Origin: Strongyloides papillosus | Taxonomy: Eukaryota; Nematoda; Chromadorea; Rhabditida; Strongyloididae | DNA: 64,000 bases | Direction: 5' to 3' | NCBI GenBank assembly: GCA_005656395.1 | Contig: SRSI01000073.1 | Coordinates: 186,001-250,000 of the forward strand | Shown: positions 11,923-24,752 of the stretch, one piece after another | Layout: the number at the start of each line of letters is the position of its first letter | Numbering within the stretch: the first letter of the stretch is position 1 | The notes under the pieces: model-generated | Database searches by the model: none | The model's input: only the letters and a program-made list of their open reading frames with translations | Told to the model about the DNA's origin: nothing | Program-made: the position numbers and the translations under genes

Positions 11923-14900
11923 TTTTCTAGTTAGACACAATTTTATAAGTCAAATTATCTTTAAATTGTAGTAAAAATTATTTTTGTGTTAATATTAGAA
12001 AATATTGTTAAAAATGTATAGGCATAATAAAATAAATAAATATTTTTTTGGTCTAAAATCAATTTAATTATTTAATAATGCGTAAAAATATACAAAAAAA
12101 GCTATAAATATAATTTAATAAAAATAATCAATTTTAGAGAATAATCAAATTTATTTTATATATAACATCACATATCACTCACTATTTTTACTACAGAAGG
12201 AACATCACCTGGGCAACCATTTTATAATGGCAAAAATTACAACCTGTGATATGATATTAATGTAGTATATGTATAGTAAGTATTTTATATCTCTATTAAA
12301 TTGTCAAAATGATAACTATATATAAAAGAACATTAAAATAATATTATAATTTAACTATTAGCATTTGTATGTTTCTCATCAAAATAATGATATACCCAAA
12401 ATTTTCAAATAAAATTAGAGTGTTAGTTAATGAAAAAAAGTATTTAACTGTATTAAATGAAAGTAATGAAAAATTTAATGTATACAAAAAGAAAAGAATT
12501 ATTGGTACATATACGGATACACATTGTTTTAACTATCATTTCCATTAAAAAGAAGATAATGAAATTGTTGAAGAGGCCAAATGAAAAAAGAATGATGTAA
12601 TTTAAGAGTATTTTAAAAGAGTAGATAACATGTAAATATATATATATATATCCATATATATAGCTTATCAAAAAAAATATTAAAATTACTTTGATGGCTA
12701 AGGATAAGATATTATTTTTTGTATATCATTAAAATTATCAATGATTAAAAATTGGCTAGAGAAAAATTCTCAATATACATGAGAATTAAATTTCAAGATT
12801 ACACTTAATATAAAGTATATGTGAAATCAAATACTTTTAGTCTGTTATGGCAAACGAAGCATTTAAAACAGATGGTAAATTTTTTAAAACACTTTTATAT
12901 AATAAAAGGCAATGATTTTACCTTACAATTTCTATCCATCTGTAGTGGTTCTCAAAATTACAACATGAATATGAGTTATAAACGAAAACAATAATAAGTT
13001 ATTAGTTAAAAGTCAAACTAATTACAGTGTCTAAATATGTTATACTTAAGAAGTTAAAGTTTTATTAATTGTCTTATGAACCCTATGAATAGGCATTATT
13101 GAAGTAGTAAAATTGGTTAAGATGACAAAATTGAGAAAAGAGAGATATTTATCCACTTGAAGACAATTGGTTGATGCAAGTACTAATAAAACCCTTTTAA
13201 TTACTCATATATATATTTATATGTGTTCATAAATATCACTATCAAGCAAGTCAAAATAGAAAAATAATTCTTATGACTTTTAATATTTATTTTTGATGAT
13301 TAAAATTATCTTTTGATAAGAAAAAAGATATCCAATGATATAAAATTTCTATAAAAAAATATAAAATATCTAAAATCATAAAAATAAATAGTCTGTTATT
13401 AAAAATGTTGAATATCACAATCAAAAATATAACAACTAAAATAAATGTGTCCAATCAAAAGTATGTTGTAAGAGTGAAAGTTCTGTAGAAGTTTCATTAT
13501 ATAATTTCTAATTGACAGGACAAGTCACGAAAGTAGTAAATTAAACTTTTTCAATTTGAAAAAGGGAAAAATAATATTTATAGTTAAAAATAATAAATGA
13601 AAGTGTATCATGATACATAAAAATTAATAAAATAAATGATTTTTCTCAGATTAAGAAATAATCTTTGCATTAACTACAACAAATATAATATTTTTACAGA
13701 AAAAAGCATTATTTTTTAATAAAAACTTTATATTGTATGTTGGTGTTTTTGTTGATAATTTTTTATAGCTTGATTAAATGGCATAGTTGGTATAGAGGAA
13801 GATTGAAGAAAAATGTGCATGGAAATAAAAATATAAAATGTTAGAAAAAGAGAAAATAGCTAGTTAAAAATTAAAAACACGCAATGATAGGATTAAATAT
13901 CAAATTTGATATATTTGGTAAGAAAAATTTAACCTTAAAAATATTATTTAGAATTAATCTAACTTTTGTATATAAGCTTATCTTTTCAGTTTCATCAATC
14001 TTATATAATGTCCACTTCACTATTCATCATGTATAAAAAGGAGAGATAAGTTGATGGGGACAAAAATTGTCATTGGAGAATAAAAGTAAGTAGGAAAACA
14101 TTTATGTGAATTTATATCATATAGTTAAATAATATGAAGATTATTTTTATTATTTATATTTTGTAATTACAATTACAACACATAAAAGAAGGAAGCTGTA
14201 AAATAGAATTATTTCAAAATATGATTATTATTCAAATTTCATTTTTAAAACTACAACTATGGGGGTAGATAAAAGTCAAAGTGGAAGGAGGACTATAACA
14301 AAATGATGGGTGTTTTGAGGAAGAAACAATTAAAGACATGGACATTTCAAAATTAATTTAGATAGAAAGATAAGATGGAAGAATGATAAATTGTGGTTGT
14401 GAGTGAATAGTAGTAAAAAAGTTTTAAAGTTATATTTATGTACTCTCTATCAAATGACAAAATTTAAATATTTTAACACAACAAAATTGACATAATTCTT
14501 CAAAATCATTTAACTTTTATCATATATTGTGAAATGTCAAAAATTTTCTCCAATTTTACTTATTTAAAGAAGTTAATCAGACAAGAATATTTAAATGATG
14601 TTGTTACAAAAAGTTGTAACCTATTTAATTATACAAGATTAATATTTGACCTCAGAAAGAGGAATATAATTAACTATATAATTTAGGGTCAGCTAACATA
14701 TATTAATAAGAAAGGAGTAAGATTAGATTATAAATAAGTCATCATCATTAATAATAGTATCAGCTAAATCTGGCAGGTTGACATTAAAACAAAGATATAT
14801 TATTTTCCTTTTATATAACAGAACATCTTAAATAATCACATCATATTCTTTAAAATTACTAAAATAAAGAAGGAATAATCAGGATAATGATTATCATTTT

Positions 14901-15987
14901 AAGGAAAAAAAGTGACAAGACAATTTAATTAAAAAGTTAAAATATCACAAAGTCCTATTAAAAAGAAAATCACTTAGGGATTTATTTCATGACTAAATAT
15001 GAAATTGAAAAATTAAGCCTAAACAAAAGAAAAATTAGTTATTAAATGTTAACATAAGTTAAAATGGAAATTTATCTAAAAATGATTGATAATATATTAT
15101 ATGAAATGTATATAAACGATATTTGCTATTATTACGAAGATCTTGATTGTTGGGAGAATTGATGAATATATCAATTTTTGAAGAACAGTAATATTTCTTG
15201 GAAAATAATTTATATCTCCGTTTATATCTTTATTGGACCTCTGTTTGTACAAAATTATTCAATGTTACAATTCTTAAAACTACAAGAGAGATATATATTC
15301 TGAACGGAGTGGATATTTATGTAAATTTAGGATATATATTATCTGTAATATGAAAATATAAATATTTAGAGGAGCTTAAAATGAAATATGTTTAAGAACG
15401 GGTTTTTAAAAGAAATCTATTAATTTAATTTATTATCTAAAAGTAATTTGATTAAAGTATATTTGGTAAGATAAAATGCGATATATATTTATAATGTCCA
15501 TATTAAAATTTGTACTTTTATAGATTATGATATATAGGAAATATTTTTTTCCAGTATATGATACAATTCTTGATGATTTAATAAAGACTTCAGTAACATC
15601 ATGTAAAATTAAATTATTCAATGGATATTTTAGTATAATCTTTGAAATTGTTTGGTAATACATAAGTTATAAATCCGATCTGTTTTGAAAAAAATTATCT
15701 ACTACCATTATCTATCTTTGGATTAAGTATTAGTACCACTCATTTTTCTTCAAATAATTTACTGTCCCATAAATCAATTTTTCTCTGTACAATAACAGAA
15801 GATTTGTGTAATTTGCATAGAAAATTAATATAATTATTGTATACAATTCCATAATTGTTAAAAAAGCAAAGTTTATGGATTAAAAATTAAAAAGAAGATT
15901 TATTTAAATAACAGGCATTTTTGCAACAAAAAATTGTTATGAAGAAAATATTAGTTTAATTTTTAATAATATCCAAATTAAAATACA
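11923..15987. other. 4 kb without a recognisable gene
   Basis: Very AT-rich, with multiple stops in all frames. The G-over-C bias of the max-1 first intron continues to about 15.4 kb and then flips, which is described under findings. No tRNA or terminal repeats were seen. Confidence 0.5.
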
Positions 15988-16978
15988 TTAATCACTTTTA
16001 TTAGTATTAATTCTAGGCCATTTGAATTTAAATTGTTTATAGTCATCATAAAATATTTTAACTATCAATTTTAATAATTTTTTGTTATTCATCAAAGCTT
16101 TTTTATATATTTTAGTTTCTCTTTTGTCATAAGTTGTGTGTAATGTCTTTGTATTATTTAGTAATTTTTTAATAAAAGTTCTTTTTCCTTTTGGTACATG
16201 ACTAAGTTTAAGTTCTTTTAAATATTTAGAATAAAACTTCTTTTTATTACGTGAACTATAATATATAATTTTGTAATGTTCCTTGTATAAGTTATATTGA
16301 CATTGCCTGAAATGGGATTTTTTAAAATATTATTAAAATTTAGATAAAAAATTACCATGTTTGTGGATAAAAGTGGTATTTAATAAAATATACAGGTTCT
16401 TTTTTATTTTTTTCAAATTTTCGAATATTAGAGTAGAGATGAGATAAAAAACATTCCATGTCACGTCCACAATGAAAACAATATGGATGATTTGGTGGTA
16501 GACCAATATTTAAGACACATAATTGAACAAATCCACTTATAAAACGAGAGATAGGATCACGAACAACCAAAATATTTCTCCATTCATTAAAATATTTGGT
16601 ACTATTGTCATTGGCATAATCTTTTATTACCCCATTCATATATTTATATCTATTTTCTTTTCCACAAAGTCTTCGATCACCAGCTTTATCTATCTTTGTT
16701 AAATAACTACTTAAAAATCTTTTTTGATTATACAGATAACAGAATATTCCTAGTTGCATTGAACTAAAAGTTTTTCCAGTGATACAAGTATTAATTTTAT
16801 ACTTGTCAGCTATTACATACTCACCCGATGTGGGTTTTGTCGGCATTTTAATGCAGTGTTCATTTTTATCTATAGGATCACAAGAAATAATAGTAATCTT
16901 TTTAGTAACATTTTTTGAACCATGTATAAACAAGATTAAATATAGAATAACTAAAAATAATGAAAACACAATGTTCAT
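15988..16978 (-). CDS. Sulfotransferase family 2, nematode Golgi type
   Basis: Two exons, 16356-16978 and 15988-16306, with a 49 bp intron (16307-16355); 313 aa. Residues ~4-20 form a hydrophobic signal anchor. The central RDPISRFISGF matches the 3'-phosphosulfate-binding motif of carbohydrate sulfotransferases, followed by a CxxC-containing loop (CFHCG) and HFYPQTW, a nematode-family signature shared with the gene at 46066. The likely role is PAPS-dependent sulfation of a glycan in the Golgi lumen. The C-terminal exon is Lys-rich and was recognised by its alignment with the C-terminal half of the 46 kb paralogue. The intron position differs from that paralogue. AATTTTAG lies just before the ATG and could be a trans-splice acceptor. 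The family is fairly sure; the acceptor sugar is not known. Confidence 0.82.
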
Positions 16979-17299
16979 TGCTAAAATTTATGTCAAATAT
17001 GATATTTTAATCTGCAAAATATCTAATTTATATCTTTTTTTAATAACCAAAACTTATTTGTTCTTAAAAAATAAAACAAACAAGGTTTATTGTATTTTAT
17101 AAGTTTTTCTTTTATTAAGATAAAAAATATGACCTGTTTTTTATTATTTCAAAAAAAATTTCTTTATTAATTAAAGAAATCGAATTTTAAATTGAATATC
17201 ATAATATTAAAATTATAATACAAATTAGATATGATATTAATTCATCAATTTTTTGGTAAAAAATCTTAAATAGCTATTGTAATTAGTATTATTTATAAG
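16979..17299. other. Intergenic, nothing seen
   Basis: AT-rich spacer upstream of the sulfotransferase. Short plus-strand frames here are antisense or chance. Confidence 0.5.
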
Positions 17300-17840
17300 A
17301 AATTAATTTTACATCGACAAGTTTAATGGCACTCTTGAGTTTAGCATCATATTCATTTTCAAAGTCAATATTGCAAATAAAAGAATGGTTGATTTCAATA
17401 AAAAATTTAATTAATAATATAGTGGAACTTTTTATCTACTATTCGACTCAGTTTTGCGAGAAGTTTACTAGCCCCAGCTATTATAGATTTCTTATAATTT
17501 TCGACTAAGTTGGCATATATAATGTATTGTACATCTCTGATCACTAATTGCTTCAAGAAAGGTTGTTAATTGTGTCCTAACAACAAAAAGCGAATACTTA
17601 CGCAAAAATCACATAAATTTCCATTTAATTCATGAGGCATTTATTGATGAAGTTTTTGAACGTGTCTAAATTTATACTATTAGAAACAATTGTTAATATA
17701 TCGGAGTTTGATTCCATTCATCTCTTTGGAAGATACATATGCATTCTAATGAGGCGAGAATTCCTTCTATGGATGAGTAGTTTAAGTTCTTAATGACTTT
17801 GCTAGCGATACAAGTGAGTTAAATCCGGAAAGTATACTGT
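17300..17840 (-). pseudogene. Decayed coding locus, possibly saposin-like
   Basis: On the minus strand, several consecutive open fragments in different frames read like protein rather than noise. From upstream to downstream they contain a Cys-rich stretch ending LECIC, a fragment with INKC, an LCDFC motif, and a Lys/Leu helix with NYKKSIIAG, each broken by stops or frame changes. LCDFC followed by helices and further Cys resembles saposin-B domain proteins of nematodes. The breaks at about 17.62, 17.52 and 17.43 kb cannot all be repaired by GT-AG introns, so a relic is more likely than a live gene. The saposin label is tentative. Confidence 0.3.
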
Positions 17841-18992
17841 GTCTTATATAAACTTTATATGTTTCCATGTTTTAATTGCAGGAAATTAAAAAAATTCAGA
17901 TAAAAAATATTAAGTTTTGTGTCAGTTTAGCAGACTCGTTTCAAGGACAGATTTAAGAATGTTGAAGCTGGAATCATTAATAATTTTAGAATCTTAAAAT
18001 TATCGCAAAATATGTTAAAAAATATAGAATGAAGTTAAGTGATAAGATGAATATAAAGGACTTAGGCACAAGTATTTAGGAATTTTCAGTGCAAATGTTT
18101 GTGAATCTCCTTGTTTTAGTGGGATTTTGAATAAAGATTTAAAAACTTCAAAACATTCTTTAAGATCTTATAATCATAGTTCAATGATCGAACGCAACAA
18201 TTCAATTAACAATATATCTTTTTCTAACATGATATAGAATTATATTTTACAGTTTAATTTATCAAAACATTAAAAATATTTTAGTGATGAGCAATAATAA
18301 TTCACCATAAAGTTTCAAAATATAAATGCAAATATTTACTGTGGTAGATAAATTGTACCATTTATTTTTCCCTTACAGAAATTCAATCTTATGATGTCGA
18401 CTTTCGTATTATAACAAAACTTCAATAATTTTAAGATGGCTTTATTAAATTATTCGTTTATTTTTAAGGATAAAAAGTTCCTTCAAGAAAAAAATACTAA
18501 ATAATCAACTAGATTTCCTAAGTTAAACAAGAAAATTTCACCAAGGTTGGAAAATTAAATGATTTATATGAATATTATTTTATCATGTACACCAATGTTA
18601 TTTTTTGTAATTATTTCGAGTAGTTCAAACATTGTGAAGCGAATATAGTGTATTTACTCTATAAAACTTTTAAAATTATAGAAGTTGTAATTATACTAAT
18701 TATTATTAATTACTTGGAATATAGATAATAATGAATGCTTTCTTTAAATGATATCTCAATACTTTTAGAATAAACATGAATCATATTTGAGTTATTTACT
18801 TAACGTTATAGATAAAGAACATCAAATTTATTTAATAATCTATAATAAATCACAATTATGAAAGTTAAAAATATATTTATCTTCCTTTATAAAATAAATA
18901 AAATTTATATACACCATTAGCATATGCGTTCTTGATAATAAATTAGTATTTCTTGACAATCACTTTTATGTACATATAAACTTATGATATAG
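17841..18992. other. Intergenic, nothing firm
   Basis: About 1.15 kb of AT-rich DNA between the decayed locus and the end of the galactosyltransferase gene. Only short broken frames. Confidence 0.5.
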
Positions 18993-20239
18993 CTATGTTA
19001 CTTTGGGTGGAATTTTTGATTCTGTAATATTTAAATTTTTAGAAAAAATATCATCTTTCCCTGCATTTTGTTTGGCTAGAGTAAATGCATTTTCAACTAT
19101 TTCATCTTCTATTTGTTCAATTGGTTTATCTTGTTCTTTAATAATAAAATTTTCTATAAACTTAGATATATGTCCAAATGGCTTTAAATGATATATTAAA
19201 TAATCAAGTGCATACATTCCACGTCCATCAACATAATGGAAAGTAACTGCGATATCACTACAACATGTTGGTCCTTGATCTAAAGGATAAAAAGTATACT
19301 TCCAAATCCAATCATTTGGATTTTTTCTATCAACGTTAACGTGAGCATTTGGAGAAAAAGGTAAAAATCGATGTTGTCCACCGGAATCTCTTGAATCTCC
19401 AGCAACAACTCCAACATTTTCGAGACATTTACCCATTTCTACATCTTCAGCACCACTTTCCTGGATTTTACATTTTTTTGAATCTGGTAAACCTTCAGTT
19501 ACAAATTTTTTTAGTGCACTTTTACTTAAAATATAACCTGCACCACCAGACATATAACCTTGCTTCACATATGGCTTGAATTTACATCCAAAATATATTG
19601 GTTCAGAAGGAGAATGAGGCATTAATAGAAAACGTAAGTTTTCTACAACAACATATGTGTCATCATCCGCTTTTAAAAACCAATCATAATCGTTATAATA
19701 ATTATCATATGCATATTTAAACGCAGCCTTTGTTTTTCCCCACAGATGATCCCTTCCTTCACTTATATTTAAATTAATAGATGGCAAAGATGAATCATCT
19801 ACAGAAGACATAAAAATGTATTTATTACATCTTTTAGCCCAAGTGGCTTTAACGTGAATAGCCCGATTTTTATGGTTTTGTTTTCCTGTTAAAATATAAC
19901 AAAAAATTCTTATACGTTCTGCAATTTTCTCTACAATTCTCAAGCTTCCTAAATTATAAAAAATTACTATTTTGTACTTTTGAAATAAAATTTACCATGT
20001 GCCTGGATTGTGTCATTTTCGTGAAAATGTAAGGGCACCTCTGGAGCAAGCTTATCATCAAATATTTTGGCACGGTCTTCATTGAAATTATCGGAATTTG
20101 AAATATATCTTTTAATGGGAGTAGATTTTTTGTAAATTTCAGTTGAAGAATTAAATAAAATAATAACTGTTAAAACAGCACCCACTAATATACCACAAAA
20201 AAATATTAAAAACGATCGAGATTTTCTGTTCAATGGCAT
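18993..20239 (-). CDS. Core-1 beta-1,3-galactosyltransferase (C1GALT1/T-synthase type, GT31)
   Basis: Two exons, 19996-20239 and 18993-19948, with a 47 bp intron; phase 1 join, 399 aa. The N-terminal arm has a type II signal anchor (residues ~10-30). The catalytic region carries the GT31 signatures: [19 protein letters not shown] start, a WGKTKAAF block, the metal-binding DDD at ~176-178 ([11 protein letters not shown]), GGAGYILS, and the EDVEMGKCL acidic motif. Family members transfer galactose from UDP-Gal to GalNAc-alpha-Ser/Thr to make core-1 mucin O-glycan in the Golgi, and length fits. Nematodes have several C1GALT1-like paralogues, so exact orthology is open. The apparent internal start at 19943 is only a TTG; the real start is the exon-1 ATG that supplies the membrane anchor. 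Confidence 0.9.
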
Positions 20240-20747
20240 TATACTTTACTATTCTTAATAAAAAAAGCTTTTAACAAAGTATTAAATTTCAATACAATAA
20301 AATTTTCTACGTAGCATATAAAGAATTTGTCTTAGTAGTTATTTACTTTTTTTGGCGTTATCTTATCTATAAAAATTGATTAAAAGCAACAAATATGAAT
20401 TAATAGTTAGAATTATAACTTTTTTATTGTATCAATAACCAAACTTTACTATATATAAAGAATAAAGTTATTTTATTATGAACAAGATAAAAACAATTTA
20501 TCTTTTTGTCAAAAACAAACTATCGTTTCATCCTGAATAAAGTTCTACATTAGAACTTTAAAATCAAAAGCTATATTGTGAGTAAATAATTTATTAGATC
20601 TTAGTAATGTTTTTGCTAAATAAACTATTATTATATAAATAAATGTCTCAAAATTATATTTTTTTATAAAAATATTTTTAAACTATAAAAGTACTATTTA
20701 CCAGACATTAAAAAATTTTATCTACATATTTTTACGAATAAAATATA
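20240..20747. other. Intergenic, nothing seen
   Basis: AT-rich upstream flank of the galactosyltransferase gene, ending at the TA that borders the next repeat element. Confidence 0.5.
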
Positions 20748-21631
20748 CAGGGTGGGCCAAAAGTCACATCACAGTTGCAACAAAACACTTTATAACTTTT
20801 TTAGACGATATATTTTTATAATATTAAACGCATTTTGTAGAAGATGTCCTCGGGAATAATATATAACAAGATCGTTCTCATGAATGAACTTAAAAAAAGT
20901 TACATAAATTTTTAATATTTGACATTTAAAAAAAATATTTTTAATTTTATCTAATTTAAACTTATTTGAAAGTTTAAAATGCATGAATACATTTCGTAAA
21001 AGGACAATATTTCATACAATTATGTGTGAAAAATGATATCTTTTTGTTGACCACCACCTGATTCTTGGCACAAAAGTTGCCATTTCTAAAGCATTATTTA
21101 TTAATCTTTTTAAAATGGTTTCATCTGATTTTTTGAAATTGTTTATCACATATAGTATTCCGCGTTTGATACAGCTTGAGTCACATTGAAGGAGATCCAA
21201 TTAATTATAGGTTTAGCAATTCAACATTTGTTGGTATGATAATAACGAACTATTCTTAACTTTTTCTCAGTAGAATATTTTTTTACTGAGGTAGAAACAG
21301 TAGAAAATATATAAAAAAAGTAATATTGTAAATATGGGACATTTTATGAAGAAATATGCTTTAAACTAACTTTTCTAACATCTAGCATCTATTTTTTAAT
21401 TAATTAAATTAATATAAGATATATCTTTAAAACAAAAATTTATACATTTTGACTTAACTTAATGTAATTTTTCGATAAGACCATTCTTGTGAACGATCCT
21501 GTAGTATATTATTCTAAAAATTATTGTCTACAAAATGCATATAATATCAAAACAATATGTCAACTGCAAAAAAAGTTATAACAGTTATAAAGTGTTTCAT
21601 GTAACTGTGATGTTACTTTTAGGCCACAGTG
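20748..21631 (-). mobile_element. Tc1/mariner-superfamily element with very long inverted repeats
   Basis: The ends are inverted copies: left begins CAGGGTGGGCC, right (reverse complement) begins CACTGTGGCCT, and both continue AAAAGT.ACATCACAGTT. Each end is flanked by TA. Similarity between arms can be followed, with decay, for about 270 bp (roughly 20748-21016 and 21340-21631), including matching CATTTTGTAGA and GATCGTTC blocks. Between the arms, a 62-codon minus-strand frame (21012-21200) ends in text like the C-terminus of Tc1-like transposases (an Arg-x-Arg-Trp-Trp segment then YHFSHII). The total length of 884 bp is too short for a full transposase, so this looks like an internally deleted non-autonomous copy. 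The transposase assignment is tentative; the inverted structure is directly visible. Confidence 0.7.
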
Positions 21632-22625
21632 TAGATAAAAGTAAAAGGTTAATATAAGTTGTTTACAAATTAATAACCATATAAATTATTACCCAAATTA
21701 AGTATTTTGTGTTGTAGCATAAAATGACATATCAATAAAAGTTATTACGTTAAGACAAACGAGTAACAAAAGGAAATTTCTTAGAAATAAATAGATACTT
21801 TTATGATAACCATCTTTTATAACATTATAATTCCCAGGACATGAAGATATGATATTATTTCATAAAGTGTTAGACCAATTTTGCTTTGGTGAGCTTGCCT
21901 TATAAGAAACAACTATAATGCATTCTTTTCTTACAAACTTTAAATATATTACTTTTTCTGTTTACCTCATGATAATGTTGATTTTTTGCTTTTTTAAAAT
22001 TGATCGCTTTTATTAAATATATTAATAAATTGTTTTTAAGATCTTTAACGGTAGTAACAATAATATTCCTCCTTCCTTTAATAAATACACAAAAGACACA
22101 ATGATTATCACAAAAAATATTTTTCATTTGTCCAAAACACTAAGGTAGATTATTCAAATGATGTATTATATTATTAATATTATTTTGAAGGAAAACTTTT
22201 TTCTGACATTTTAAGTGAATGTACCCTTTATAAAATATATCAACACAATAATTTTTATTTCATTTAAATGTGAATTTGAATAACAATTACTAGAAAATAT
22301 TTTAGTACCAATAATTTGTTCTTGTGTTGAATTTATTCTTTAGTTGTTGTTGAATATTTATTTTTTACGATTATGTTAATATGTGGATAAAAATGGTAGT
22401 ACGTAATGCTATATAATTAATTCTATAAAAAAATCCGTTGGTTAGCAAACTTTGTTATTTAAACAAAGATATACATTATTTGCGGATAATTAGAATTTTT
22501 TCTTTGATGTTGTTTCAAGTTGTATTCACACATTACGAAACAAAAAATGAGAAAATTACTTACTATTATTACATTTTAAGTATAAGATGAAACAAAAAAT
22601 TACAATATACATTAAAACAATAATA
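21632..22625. other. Intergenic, nothing firm
   Basis: One minus-strand frame of 75 codons (21900-22127), rich in Lys/Asn/Ile and Cys, could not be assigned and lacks flanking exons. The rest is stop-ridden. Confidence 0.45.
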
Positions 22626-23060
22626 TTAGGTTGGCAAAAAGATAACGATTGTAGTTTTCTCCTCAAAGTTCTGATTATTTAAAAGTTTAATAAATATATT
22701 TATATGAAGACGTCGTTTGTGTATAAATGTGTAGACAATTAATCTAATAATTCTTGAAATTCTAAATATTATTATGGTTGATTTTTATTAGAATCACTAT
22801 TAAAATTTTTTATCACGCAGTAAAACCATTTGAATTGAGAAGTTTTGGTTGGCAACTATAAAAAGAATCCCAAAAATTAAAAAATAGTCGTTTTGATTAT
22901 AGTATTTACAAAACTGCATATTACTCTATAACAGTAGTAGACACAATATGTTTTGAAAACAGTGTTTTCGATAATGAATAAATTAAAATATGAAACTTCG
23001 ATTCCCCTTTCATATTCACCTGGCGTATATCTAATTAACACTATTTATTAAAATGGAACT
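22626..23060 (+). mobile_element. Truncated mariner-like remnant
   Basis: TTAGGTTGGCAAAAAG at 22626 is a typical mariner terminal repeat start. About 360 bp later a plus-strand fragment reads LKYE...YSPG, like the block around the last catalytic Asp of mariner transposases (normally YSPD). No matching right terminal repeat was found, so this is at most a broken copy. Confidence 0.3.
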
Positions 23061-23866
23061 ATTTTTTTTAAATTATAAATTTCTAAAAGATTGCTTACCA
23101 TTCGAATGTGTCTTCAAAATATTCATTCAATTAAAAATGTGTTATTCTTGTTAAAGTCAAGAAAGTAAACTAGTGTCTTGTTGGCAAAAGTACATTAAAT
23201 AAAATGCATCTATTTCGATTCATAAAGTTTATTTCAACCGAAAAAAATAGGAGTTTAATGAAAGTTCTTTATGACGGCTATATTTTTTATTCAAGCTAAA
23301 ATAATAATTGTAAAAAAATATAAAAATAAATATTATAATAATAAAAATTGTATTTTATTACTGCGTCAAAAAATTACAACTAATACAAAATGTTTTTATG
23401 AATGTTATTATTCGGTAAATGGTAGAAAGATACTTAAAAAAGTGTCAATAATTTAATTGAATCTGTAACTTGAGATTGTGATATTCTTAAAAATTAAATA
23501 TAAAACAAAACAACATTTGTTTATTTTTCATTTCATACTAACAATTTTTCAAAAGCAGACAGACGAAATTTCTACTTTTTAAATTCAATATATTGAATAA
23601 AAAAAATATCAAATGACGAAGTACTTTTATTCATTTAATTGATTTACTATCGTATTGTCAGGCTTTACGTGTATCAAACTATATAAGAAATAAAATTAAA
23701 GTATCTTGATATACAAGGAAACAATTGCCTTTGAATACATGTAGCTTATTAATGAACAAATAATGTAGTAATATTTTCGATTGATGTAAAATAACACATG
23801 TTGTTAAAAATAGTTTATGTATATAAAAAAAAACGCGCATTTTCGGCTTTCTCAAAAATTTAAATA
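23061..23866. other. Intergenic, nothing seen
   Basis: AT-rich with short chance frames, between two mariner-related sequences. Confidence 0.5.
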
Positions 23867-24752
23867 TTAGGTTGTCGAAAAAGTTCTGTCGTATTTTTTA
23901 AAAATTTTTTAAATGATTGTAATCTTAATAAGAAATATGTCTAATTTACAACATATTATCGAATATAATTTACAACTAGTTTCCATTAAGTAGCTACCTT
24001 ATCGATTCCAGATGTGAAGAATTTCTCATCTTTTTTGAAGAAAGTTTCAAAAAAACCAATATTTACCTCACCAATTTACTAAAGTATCTACCATCCTAGA
24101 AACTATTTAGAGATAAGAGTAAGTAGTAATTAGATAGAGAAACATCTGAAGAATATGTTGTGTGCGAGAGTAATTCGAAACTTCTCTTATCCAGATTTTT
24201 TCGAGTCTTCAATGTCACATGTCTTTATATTGAAGAATAAAATTTTTGTAATTTTTCGAATTCCGTAATTTTTAAAACATTTTTTTGTCTAATTTTGATA
24301 GAATTTTATAATAGAGGTCATTAAAAGTAGTTTGGAAATTATAGAATCTCAAAAAATCTTCATTCGAATATGAAGCCATACAAATCTATACTTCATCTTC
24401 GAGATTCATTTCTTTGTCTTGAAACTTTGAGAACGATCTTTGCATAGTTCCAACATTTACTACATCTCTTCCCAATGCTGCACAAAAATTTTTGAAAGCA
24501 TCTGTTGTCATTTGTCTTAGTTGAAGCTCTTAGAAAATGCAGTGTCAAAAATGACTTCTGACCACATCCATGTTTAGCAAAAGAACATGTAGCATAGACT
24601 GTGTAACAACTTGTGATTATACGAATTATAAAGTTAAGAAGTGGTACTATCTAATTATTAAAATAGCTTAATTTTATATCAATTGTAATCATATTTTTTT
24701 GATGATTAAAAATGACCATAAAAAATACGACAGAACTTTTGCGACAACCTAA
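23867..24752 (-). mobile_element. Mariner element, inactive
   Basis: Terminal inverted repeats of about 34 bp: left TTAGGTTGTCGAAAAAGTTC and the right end differs at one base over that span. TA dinucleotides flank both ends (23865-23866, 24753-24754). The 886 bp interior encodes a degraded minus-strand mariner transposase: a helix-turn-helix segment with FSKF and the LEDE block, and further on the HTTYSSDVSLSNYY block that aligns with the HPPYSPDLAPSDYH signature near the third catalytic Asp. Stops and frame changes break it. It is a relative of the copy at 58522 and lies about 670 bp from tRNA-Gly. Confidence 0.82.

Noticed and set aside
12453..12671. 72-codon minus-strand frame
   Set aside because: Contains a TATATA repeat and hydrophobic low-complexity text; no support.
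17326..17508. 60-codon plus-strand frame
   Set aside because: It is antisense to the more protein-like minus-strand relic.
21900..22127. 75-codon Cys/Lys-rich minus-strand frame as a gene
   Set aside because: No signal peptide, domain or splice partner could be supported.
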